A DNA stretch of 64,000 bases from Cryptomeria japonica (lineage: Eukaryota > Streptophyta > Pinopsida > Cupressales > Cupressaceae), in the NCBI RefSeq assembly GCF_030272615.1, contig NC_081414.1:3349501-3413500 (forward strand). Reading direction: 5' to 3'. Positions 24,511-35,224 of this stretch are shown piece after piece. Each line of letters begins with the position of its first letter. The first letter of the stretch is position 1. Made by a program: the position numbers and the translations under genes. The notes under the pieces were generated by a model, which did no database searches, was not told where the DNA came from, and saw nothing but the letters and a program-made list of their open reading frames with translations.

Positions 24511-24728
24511 CAACTTCAATAACAATTGAAGAGTGATAGAAAGTAAGGTCATGTAAAAGATCAAGAATTATTATAAATGTGATAGCCTAAAAGATGTTGC
24601 AATAAATAAAAAATAATAAAATCAACTCTTTACTTTAGAAAAAAACATTATGTCAACGAAAAAACACAAATCAAAATTATGACATAACCAAAATCTCCTT
24701 TTATAATCTACCCAAACATTGAGAAGAA

Positions 24729-24888
24729 CATCCTTTTATAATCTTAAATATTAATGTAATTTTTTTGTATTAAAACCTATTTTTATTTTTATTTTTTAAA
24801 TTTCAACCATTATCATCCTTTTATAATCTAAAATATTAATGTAATTTTTTTGTATTAAAACCTATTTTTATTTTATTTTTTAAATTTC
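24729..24888. repeat. 85-bp tandem duplication
   Basis: A unit starting 'catccttttataatct' at 24,729 repeats at 24,814 with small length changes in its T/A runs. The content is AT-rich and shows no coding sense. Confidence 0.85.
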
Positions 24889-24889
24889 A

Positions 24890-26116
24890 CGGTTATTGCT
24901 TTTCACGTTTAGAGGAATTTTCCGCTTTTTGGACGACTCGGAACTTCTTATCATTTCCAAGCGAAGGAAAACAGAGAGGAGAATAAAGGGATAGGAAGAA
25001 AATATATATAAAATAGAAAGAAGCATTCCAATAAAATCAGATTTGGGCTAAATTTATATGCTACGTTTCATCGAAATTTCAGGTCGAGTTAGCTTCAATC
25101 TCCTTCTGTAGAAATTATGATGATATAGGATTTGCCTAGTTTTTATTTGAATTCTAATTCGGTTTTCTAAAATCTAGTTTTTTCTTTAAATTTTTGTTTT
25201 CTTACTGGTAATTTTCCGTACCGAAGCAGCAATTCTCACGTGATTTCTAACATTTATTTTAGATCCACGACGATAATTGTAGAAACATTCAGAATTTCAA
25301 AACCGATTTGATCGGAATGGTTTGCTAACAATTGCAGGGGTCTATTAATTCTAACCCTAACAATGTTTTTAAAATGCCACACCCTTGAACCAGGTTAATT
25401 GTCTTCGATACACGTTTTACAAAGCCAACCAGATCATCCTAGGGTTTAGGCCCTGACATTTTTAGACATATGCAACAAATTAATTATTATGATTCCTTTT
25501 TCATGAAATTTTAGCGCTAGCATGCCGTGCCAACTCCTCTGTATGAGCTGTTCTTCTTTTTTCTTCGTGTTTGCTAGAGCTCTTGAATTTCTTATTTAAT
25601 AAACGTTTAATGCGTTGGACCGCCTAACTGCTGTGCAGAGTTAAATTTGAGTTGCACTTTGAAGGTACTCCATTTTCAGCCCTCTATAACCTCATCTCTG
25701 GATATTTCAACATTCTTTAATAGTTGTGTCGCATATCCGCCCAACTTGTGGACCATCATATTGGACTGGTGTTTGAATCCGGGGAATTCTGAAATGAATC
25801 CATCCCTGTATCTTTGCATCTCAATCTTTAGAACCTATAAAATTTTTATTTGTTGAGCCGAATTTTCAAAACTCCTCACGTGAAGCTCCCAAAACTAACA
25901 GTCCTTGTGCATCATGATTTTTTAAAGGGCTGTTTTGACTAATTGGGTAATTCTTCATACTAAAAATAGGATTAACCAGTTAGCAATATAAAAAATACTA
26001 TAAAAGATTTGACAAAACTTAATAGTGGGACAAAGTTTTTTTTTGCTTATTTCCCTGTTCTGCATTTCTTTTAATGATAGGTTAATTAGGGTTCTATATG
26101 ACCTGTCACCTATAGC
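24890..26116. other. Apparently unique sequence, function unknown
   Basis: This stretch lacks LTR, LINE or simple-repeat signatures and is less AT-rich in places. A purine-rich region 'ggaaaacagagaggagaa' (about 24,966), followed by pyrimidine-rich intron-like sequence, would suit an untranslated exon of a + strand gene, but no open frame supports one. It may be intron or intergenic DNA. Confidence 0.3.
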
Positions 26117-26267
26117 AGAATTGTAATTTTGTGCCCTAGATCAGTAATCAGATTTATGTCTTTTAATTATGCCCTAGTTTGTTAATCAGATTTGTAACAT
26201 TTTAGTAAACCATAATTCAGTAAACTTAGAAATGAAGGAAGTAAACAAGAGACAAACACAAATACCT

Positions 26268-26296
26268 TGGGAAAACCTCCAAGGAGGAAAAACCCA
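26268..26296 (-). promoter_or_regulatory. Conserved LTR hairpin box (TGGG..CCTCC/GGAGG..CCCA)
   Basis: In both LTRs of this Copia (26,268-26,296 and about 31,307-31,335) and in the LTR of the related element at about 62,448-62,476, a CCTCC/GGAGG stem lies between GGG and CCC arms separated by A runs. Flanking LTR sequence differs strongly between the two elements, so the box is selectively kept. A role in the transcript leader or 3' end is inferred. Confidence 0.7.
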
Positions 26297-26839
26297 GCAT
26301 TAAAGACCCACAGGTCAGATTATATATTCTCCTTTAATAGCACAAATACAATACTTAGCTTCCCTTTCAGATCTGATCCCTTTTGTATGACAGATCTGCA
26401 CTTCTAAGCTCTTCAAGTCTGCACCAAAACGGTTTATGTCTTCTTGAACAAATTCGCACAATCATAGACTAGTTCGCACAATCCTTGTGTAAGTTCGCAC
26501 CTTTTACTTGCAGAGCTAATTCGTTGAATGCATGAATGATTGAATTGCATTTGCAAGATGGCTTTATTTATATGGGTCTTTAGCTTTTATTAGTATCCAA
26601 GTCGGCCTCCTTCTTTTGGCGCCAATTTATTATTGTGGCGTGGAGTATTTAGGGTGGCGTGGAAGTATAGGGCTGGGCTCAATCTTGGGGGCATGTTACC
26701 CCTTTAGGATAGGGCCCAATCCTAAATGGGTTCGGATGTTGCCTTAAGGCAATCCGAACCCATATTTACCTAGTTACAAACAACACTCCCTCTTAACTAG
26801 GGAAGAAGAGAATACATAATCTGAACCTTTAGAGTTCCA

Positions 26840-27045
26840 TCTAGCACACAAGCATAGAATGGATCTAGCACACAAGCATAGAATTACATCTTCCACCTAG
26901 CACACAAGCATAGGATGGTTCTAGCACACAAGCATAGAAAGTGTAATACACAAGTGGGTCTTTGCATAATTACAATTTTCCATCTAGCACACAAGCATAG
27001 AGTGGGCACAATTCATTTTTGCACACAAGCAAAGAATGATCAAAG
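26840..27045 (-). repeat. Hairpin-forming repeat array (GCACACAAGC type) in Copia 3' region
   Basis: Seven copies of 'tagcacacaagcata' or a close variant lie between the polypurine tract and the pol stop. Flanking bases pair in several: CCAT with ATGG around 'ctagcacacaagcataga', and TCATT with AATGA plus TTGC with GCAA around 'acacaa' (about 27,012-27,039). This is the region just upstream of the 3' LTR. Confidence 0.78.
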
Positions 27046-30000
27046 TGCTGCAGATAGAGTCACTGAGATTGGAGCTCCCCCTCAATTAGGGTTCCATTTT
27101 CCACAACACCAAGTCTGTCTCTGAAGTATTCGAACTTCACTCTGGATAAGGGTTTGGTAAGGATGTCCGCAACCTGTTCATCTGTGCTAATGTACTTTAG
27201 TTGAATGGCGCCTCTTTGCACCATATCCCGAATGAATTGATAGTGCATTTCCACATGTTTGGACCGGTCATGGAACACATGATTTACTGACATCTTTATA
27301 CAGCTTTGATTATCACAATGAATGGTGGTAGGATCACTAGCTTGACCAAATAACCCAACAAGGAGTTTGCGAAGCCACACTGCTTCTCTGGATGCAACAT
27401 ATGCTGCAATGTACTCAGCTTCGACAGTGCTTAATGCTACAGAAGATTGCTTTCTACATGCCCAAGAGATCACTGCAGAGCCAAAATTGAAGCAGATACC
27501 TGAAGTACTTTTCCTGTCCTTGACACTTCCTACCCAATCTGAATCTGAATAGCCTTCCAAGAAGATTGAGATATTAAGTGAATACTTCAGGCCATAACCA
27601 ATAGTGCCACGCAGGTATCTTAGAATGTGCTTGGCAGCCACCAGGTGAACAAGTTTAGGCAAGCTCATGAACTGACTGAGGGCATTCACAACATAACAAA
27701 TATTTGGCCTTGTATTGACTAGATACATCAAGGATCCAATCAACTGCCTGTACTCAGATGGATCTGCAAAATCAGAGTTAGTTGCAAAAACACTTAATTT
27801 CTTTAAGTTAGATTCCATAGGAGTATGCATGGGTTTACAATCCATCATTCTAAATCTTTTCAGAATATCAATATTATATTTTCCTTGACTTAGAAAAATT
27901 TCATTGGAATTTTGCCATACTTCTAACCCTAGGAAGTAATGCATTAGACCTAAATCCTTCATTTCAAATTTTGAGGCTAATTCTTTCTTACATCCTATGA
28001 TTAGTTTATTTTCACCAGTGAGAAATAAATCATCCACATACAAAACCAAAATAAGCATATCATCATTATAAACTTTAAGTAAATGTTAGCATCAGCATCA
28101 TTCTTACAAAATCCTAAGCTTAGTAAATACTTATCAATTCTTTCATACCAAGCACGAGGAGCCTGTTTGAGCCCATATAAGGCTTTCTTCAACCTACAAA
28201 CATGAGAATCTCTTTTATGGATTACATAACCTTCTTGTTGCTCAATATAGACTTCCTCCTCAATGATACCATTAAGGAAGGCTGTCTTAACGTCCATTTG
28301 ATGCAGTTCCCAACTTTTGGCTGCAGCAATAGCTATTATAGATCTAATAGAAGTATATCTAGCAACAGGAGCAAAAGTTTCTTCATAATCTATTCCTTCT
28401 TTTTGAGAGAAACCACGAGCTACAAACCTAGCTTTGTATTTTTCAATACTACCATCAACATTATGCTTAATTTTAAACAACCATTTAGAAGAAACAATAG
28501 ACTTACCTTTGGGTTTGGGTACAATGTCCCGGACATCATTCTTGATGATAGACCCATACTCTTCATCGATGGCTGATTTCCAAGCATGATGGGACATAGC
28601 TTCTTCGACATTGTGAGGTTCAGACTCAATGATACTACACATCACAGAAATGTAGTTGGTTTGGTTTTGGAATCTCCTGCTATCTCTAAAGGTTCCTCTG
28701 GGAGCAGCAAATCCTTCAGCATCTTGAATCGTGTTTCTAACCCAAAGTGGTCTCTTCTTGCAAACCACAATATCTTGAGGTATATCGGTAGAGTGCATGG
28801 GTTCTGTTGGGTCATTCTGAACTTCCTGATTCGGAAGGTTAGTAGACTCCTCTTGTATCTCAGGGTTAGCATCAACTATTGAATCTTGATTTTCAATCAC
28901 CATATCATTATTGCTAGATAATGAACCTTTAGATCTTTTGAAAGCAATATCTTCTTCAAAAGTTACATCTCTACTTACCTCAACATACCTTTGACCTGAA
29001 ATGTAGATCCTGAAGGCTTTGGAAGATTCGTTGTATCCCACTAAGATACATTTCTTTCCAGATGGATCCAACTTGGTTCGTTTTTCTTTAGGCACATGAA
29101 CATACACCGGGCTCCCGAATATCCTTAGGTGGCTGATGTCAGGTTTGATTCCTGTAAAAGCTTCTTCAGGAGTTACATCCTTTAGGGCACGATGAGGGCA
29201 TGTATTCTGAATATAAATTGCTGTTTTGGATGCTTCTGCCCATAGAAAAGGTTGCAGGTCTTGATCATGGATCATGGCTCTTGCAGCTTCAACAATGGTC
29301 CCGTTCTTTCTTTCAGCAACTCCATTTTGCTGAGGATTGTAGGGAACACAAAACTCCCTCTTAATTCCTGCCTTAACACAAAAGTCATAGAAACTACCTG
29401 AGGTGTATTCACCTCCATTGTCAGACCTTAAACATTTAATTTGATTTCCTGTAGTGTTTTCAACTAAGGCTTTGAATTCTTTAAATCTGTTTAGGACTTC
29501 TTCAGACTTTTTAGATTTAAGAAAGTAGATTCATGTTTTCCTAGAGAAATTATCTATGAAAATAACATAATACAGAAAACCGCTAGGAGATGCTACAGAC
29601 ATAGGACCACATAAATCTGAATGAATAAGTTCTAACTTTTCTTTAGCCCTACTATTGCTTTTATGAAAAGGATTCTTTACATTCTTACCCATTGCACAAC
29701 CTTTACAAGCATCATCATGAGATAAACTAAGTTTAGGCATACCTTTAACCATTTTACCGAGAGTGGGAAGAGCTTGAAAGTGTAGATGTCCAAGTCTTCT
29801 ATGCCATAGCTAGCATGATTCAGGGGCCTCATGGATGAGAGCTTGAATTGGATTAGCTGCAAGCTTATATAAACTATCACATCTATTTCCAATAACACAA
29901 GCAGTTTTGAAATTAGATTTCTTAGACCAAGCGAGTACTTTCCCTTTAGAAAATTCTATTTGCAAACCCTTATCTTCTAAGGCAGAAATGGAAATAAGAT

Positions 30001-31805
30001 TTCTTTTAATACCAGGTACAAAGAGAATATCACAGAGTTGTAAGGAACTACTAGAATCTAGTTTTAAAGAGGTGGTACCAGAACCTTTTACCGAGTATCG
30101 AGCATCATCACGGATTACCACATGAAGGTTGGTGTCCTTTTCAATCAGATTACTAAAGATGCTCATGAAAACCTGAGATGTGTCTGGAGGCACCACTGTC
30201 AAGTATCCACGTATTACTGTCCGTAGGAACATTGCTGGATAGAGCAGAGATAAGAAGATAATCCTCACTTTGTTCGGCAACTTCATTTAAATTGACTTCC
30301 CTTTCCTTTGGATCATTCTGACAATCTCTAGCATAGTGACCATACTTATCACATCTGAAGCAACGAATGTGAGAGGAATCTCTTGACTTCTTCCTTGGAT
30401 CATAAGAGGAGGATCTAAAATCTTTGCTTCTCTTTTCATTCTTCCAATGTCCACCTTTCCTAGATTTAGCTAAGAGAACATGATTATCTTTGTGAGAGTT
30501 CTTGAGTTTTCCTCTTACCTCAATTCGAGATTCCTCTTCGATGCAATCAGATTGAAGACGCTCAAAGTTGGGACGATCGGCTCTTCCACCAATGCTACGA
30601 ATGAATGGTTCCCATTCATCAGGTATACCATTTAATGCAATCATAACAAGATCTTTATCCGAGATTTGGCAATCAAGAGTACTTAGCGTGTCCTTTAGTT
30701 CATTGATCTTCATAAAGTAGGCTATGATTGAGTCTTCTTCTTTCATTTTCATGTGAAGAAGCTGCTGTCTTAGAGCAAGAGCCCTGCTGAGGTTGTTGAC
30801 TTCATACATCCCTTCCAAGTGCTTGATCATTTCCCTGGCAGACGCAAATTTTGATATGACAGTGACAAGATGATTCTTGACGGATTCAATTATGATCTTC
30901 CTGGTCTTGAGGGAGTCTTTCTTGAACTGCTTCAGCTCTTCAGCATCTTTTGGAGGGGACAGCCTTTCTTCTTCTACAAATTTCAGCAGATCATTCTCTT
31001 CAAGGATCAATAGAATACAAACTTTCCAAGCAGCAAAATCAAGGGCTCCATCAAGTCTATTTTCAGCCCTCAAACCTGACATTTTAATCTGAAAACAAAC
31101 AGCAGCTATATGGAACAAATGATTTACTAAAATCTGAAGTTAGTAACAGCTTAGCAGAATTGTAATTTTGTGCCCTAGATCAGTAATCAGATTTATGTCT
31201 TTTAATTATGCCCTAGTTTGTTAATCAGATTTGTAACATTTTAGTAAACCATAATTCAGTAAACTCAGAAATGAAGGAAGTAAACAAGAGACAAACACAA
31301 ATACCCTGGGAAAACCTCCAAGGAGGAAAAACCCAACATTAAAGACCCACAGGTCAGATTATATATTCTCCTTTAATAGCACAAATACAATACTTAGCTT
31401 GCCTTTCAGATCTGATCTCTTTTGTATGACAGATTTGCACTTCTAATCTCTTCAAGTCTGCACCAAAACGGTTTATGTCTTCTTGAACAAATTCGCACAA
31501 TCATAGACAAGTTCGCACAATCCTTGTGTAAGTTCGCACCTTTTACTTGCTAATTCGCTGAATGCATGAATGATTGAATTGTATTTGCAAGATGGCTTTA
31601 TTTATATGAGTCTTTAGCCTTTATTAGTATCCAAGTCGGCCTCCTTCTTTTGGCGCCAATTTATTATTGTGGCGTGGAAGTATAGGGCTGGGCTCAATCT
31701 TGGGGGCACATTACCCCTTTAGGATAGGGCCCAGTCCTAAATGGGTTTGGATGTTGCCTTAAGGCAATCCGAACCCATATTTACCTAGTTACAAACAACA
31801 AGAAT

Positions 31806-33235
31806 AAATCATTACAATATGGGTCAAAGGAACCAGAAAGGCTAAAAAGGCATAAGGCTTACCTATTGTATAAAGACCAAGATACCTTCTCCTGGCTAAA
31901 AGAAACTACCATCAGCAAAAATTGAAACACCGATAATTTTTAAAATTCAGTCCTGACAAAGACAATCTAACTGTTTGAAGGACTAGGTTCCAAGACCTCC
32001 CTAGAATCCACCTTGATGCTAGGTTTCAGGAAAGAGTGATGTTTGGCTTTTGAAACCCTACTAACAAAAATTGTTGGTAAGAAAAAACAAATTGAAGGCT
32101 TCCAATCCGCCTCCTCCCCTGAGAATGACATAGAGATCATAAATACACAACGCTAGATCTTGCCTTATCCTTCTGTTATATTAGTTCAATCTTATGAGTG
32201 TTTTTTCCCTTGTCTTTTATCTATTGCTCCTTTGTCTAAGTGTCTTTCTTTTCGCAAAGTCTTTAAAATTCCTTTGGTTTCTCTTTCAGCAAGACTGCCC
32301 TTAGGCAAACTCCTCTATCGGCAAAATTTTGAGTTTGTGAACCCTTCTTTTGATCGAAAAAGTTCAATATTGCGCCTTTGGTCAGTCTTTGTTCCGATAT
32401 TTTCTTTTTTGGCGAAAAATTATGTTCGCTAACCTCCCTTTTGGCTGAAAGCACTTTGATTTCTTTTATTGGTTAAGTTTTGCTTTGCATTTCTCCTTTT
32501 TTGGCAAAAAGTCATCTTTGCTAACCTTTCAAACCGTTGAACAAGCCTTGTGTTTCATAGTCGCTTGAAGTCTTGGTTCCCAAACTTGGTCTCTTGCCGA
32601 AAAGAGAAGCATATGTCCCTTGTTTTGGCAAAATTTCATGTCTGCAAACTTTAAAGTTCACCAATCAAAGAAGTCATTGACCGTAGTAAGAGAAAGAGCA
32701 AGCTGGTTCAAGAAACTTCCTATTCGCCGAAAAGCTTGTTTGTGAAAAGAACAAAAGGAAGAAGTCGGAGGATTGAACAGTTAACAAAATTTGTTGATTG
32801 GGTTTTTCACCGATTAAATAAGGTCCTTAATATCCATTAAAGTGCATCGATTAATGAAGCTGATGGTACATTCAAAACCTCATATATATATAAAGGCAAA
32901 GAGCATATTTTCCGGATCGTATTGTTGCCGTGATTTTGAGCTGCTAATAGTAAGTGGAGTCGCAAGAAAACCATTATAGTCATCGCCAGTGACCTCGACA
33001 TGTCTCTTTGCCACACCAAAGTTTGAGGTGAGTTACTTGGGCCTAGCATGTATAGGAAATTATCATGACACACATGGGAATGTGGTGATAAGATTGGACT
33101 AAGATTCAATAGGAAATGTGCTCAAATTATACTCTATAATGGCGGGTGGGATGGGAGATAAAATACCCTCGCAGAAATAACGGTCTGGGGCACTTCCAGT
33201 CATTCAAACAACTTATTATGCATTCCTATTGATAG
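31806..33235. other. Stretch with no clear gene; diffuse TTTTGGCAAAAA repeats
   Basis: Between about 32,330 and 32,660 the pattern 'ttttggcaaaa', followed by 'tttgctaacct' or a variant, recurs three to four times. It is probably part of an unidentified LTR or untranslated leader. No reading frame has domain support. Confidence 0.4.
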
Positions 33236-33244
33236 CGTTCCATT

Positions 33245-35219
33245 CAGCTGCCTATATAACGTGTGTATGCTACATGTAATAAGCATCTGCCTCCTTCTCC
33301 ACAATCTCTGGGGCTAGGACTGGATTTGGATTTGAATCAACCGCCTCCTTTTGCACAGGGGGTACTTGATGAGTCTACTGAGTCAGCTTTTCTGGGCTAG
33401 GGAGAATTGCTTCCTCGACATGGCATGATGCTTAAGTATTGTAGTAGGGTAATCCAGATAAAAGAGGGGCATGGTAGCATTGATCAATTTATAGATGGTA
33501 GTTCGGTCAAAATGGTCACTGTGGGTCGGGATGTGACTCAATACAAGTAGTGCTAGTGGCCGTATGTACCGAGAAAGACCCACATAACACGTGATTACCA
33601 ATGCTAAACAGTATGGTTCAAGACCTTCTCTTTCTCTTTCTCGCCCAGCAGCCCTTTCTATATACTCAGCAGCCCCTATGGGGACCCAGCAACCGTTGTT
33701 TACCCATAAGCAAGGGCAGGTACAAGGGGCGGGTGGGAGGACAAAAGGGGTTGCGGTGCATCCATAAGCGGTACATCCATAAGCAAGGGCAGGTGCAGCA
33801 ACAGTTCCAGATCTAGGTGGTGGTGAAGATCCAGAGCGAACCGAAGATCCATACCTTCGTGAGCTAGATCCAGTCTTTGATAGGGATAGGGGTCCTGTCT
33901 TTCGTAAGTGAGATTGAGACCCATAAGCAGCAGCACTAGTAGCAGAAGTCGATACAGCACCAACAGTTGAGGGATGAGTTTATAATATGTCTGAAGTGAC
34001 CAGATGACATTATTTCTTGGAAAAGAAAGATTGGTGTCTGAAGCATTGCCAAGCATTCACTTAAAGTTGAGAAGAAAGGGAAATCACAGCTCCCCAAGAA
34101 TTTGCAGAGAGCCCACTTTAAAGAGGACATTTTAGCATAATTACCCTGCTCCACAGAGTAGTGGCAGGTTGACTCTAGTACTTTCAAAAGTGGATGTGCT
34201 AGTTCGTACTTGTTATTTGCAATGAATCATAATATGTTGATTGGGCGAAATTGATTAGTAACCATATGCATGATCAGTTTGTCAGTTTCCATAAAGCACA
34301 TATTTTCTGTATGTGTTCATATCGGATCTATGTAATTGCAAGTACACAAGCAGTATGGCCAGGATTGAAGTTTGCTAGGATCCTCTCATTTACTATGTAG
34401 GTTTATGAATATTTTTACCCATTGCAGGAAGAATATGGGATGGAGGATTACAAGATGCTTTTTGTATTTTTAATGCTAGAAGAATTAGGGGCAACCCAGA
34501 GGTAAGGATATCGTATGAAGCTACACAGTTGATAATGCAATTCAGAAGCTTCTATATCCAATTTGACAAATTTTTGTATGTCAAATTTGGGGGCTTTGAG
34601 AGTACAATAGAAGTTGCCAAGATATGCCAGTAGATTATATTGTTTTCCTTGAAGTCTGCAGGCAAATGGCATGTGTAAGCAAAAAGTGTCACCACAGAAA
34701 AGGGAAGCTTTTCCTATGCAACTAACCCACTACACCTACAAGACTCATGATGATACCAGGAACGTGGAGAGGATTCTCTCTAAATTTAATTTTCGTTTGT
34801 TCGATGCTAGGCCTTCCTTTGACAACAAGAATTAAAAACAGTTTATATCTTGGTACTTGGTATGAGCATGAGCTTCATATTGAAAATTTTTAGGAGGATT
34901 GTACAAGCAAGCATGAGATAAGATGAAGTGATTGGATGAGATTGACCATTGACCAAATGAAGGCTTTCCATCTGAATTTTGACGTCACTGACATTGTTGA
35001 TGACCTTTTGGATATGATTGATGAAGGATACTATGTAGTAAGTTCAAAACCTTTACACAAGGCCAGATAGCCTAAAAGAGAGGTCACAAATATTTTCATT
35101 ACATCCTCTTTTGTTTGGGATAAGAGTAAAAGATGGCTAGAGTCCAAAATTGTTAGCCATACTTCAGGCAAATCTGCAAGCAAAAGGCAAGCATCAGTAG
35201 AACAAGGATGTTACAAGTC
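33245..35219 (+). pseudogene. Decayed coding region of unknown family, 5' part
   Basis: I do not recognise the family. A TATA-like 'cctatataacg' (about 33,250) precedes coherent peptides: 'LGLDLDLNQPPPFAQGVLDE' (about 33.31-33.37 kb), a stretch with Gln-rich segments (33.6-33.8 kb), 'IWDGGLQDAFCIFNARRIRG' (about 34.44-34.49 kb) and 'MKAFHLNFDVTDIVDDLLDM' (about 34.96-35.02 kb). The reading is broken many times. It continues beyond the inserted LTR at 35,225-37,829 into about 38.09 kb. It may be a transposon-borne or retro-related gene rather than a host gene. Confidence 0.4.
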
Positions 35220-35224
35220 CAATC

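Larger units (their letters stand above)
26122..31800 (-). mobile_element. Copia retrotransposon with two LTRs, TSD AGAAT
   Basis: A Ty1/Copia fossil in minus orientation. The 5' LTR is 31,161-31,800 and the 3' LTR 26,122-26,785, with TSD AGAAT (26,117-26,121 and 31,801-31,805). The LTRs differ at about 16 sites plus two small length changes (about 2.5%), so it is recent. Parts from right to left: gag with zinc knuckle CFRCDKYGHYARDC (about 30.3-31.1 kb), protease WILDSGASRHISG (about 30.2 kb), integrase with the CKGCAMGK zinc end and a HSDLCGP catalytic start (about 28.9-29.75 kb), reverse transcriptase with ALYGLKQAPRAWY and LYVDDLF (about 28.0-28.6 kb), and RNase H ending ADILTKPL (about 27.1-27.7 kb). 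The polypurine tract is at 26,786-26,802. All domains are present, but the frame is broken in a few places. The leader between the 5' LTR and gag is very short, and I see no standard initiator-tRNA primer site. Confidence 0.95.

Noticed and set aside
24890-26116. 5' untranslated exon of SERINC
   Set aside because: Attractive because an upstream non-coding exon is expected, but nothing ties this stretch to the gene 21 kb away and no transcript evidence is available.
26840-27045. CRISPR-like array
   Set aside because: Repeats with short variable spacers look superficially similar, but they lie inside a plant Copia element, spacers are not uniform, and the units pair as hairpins.
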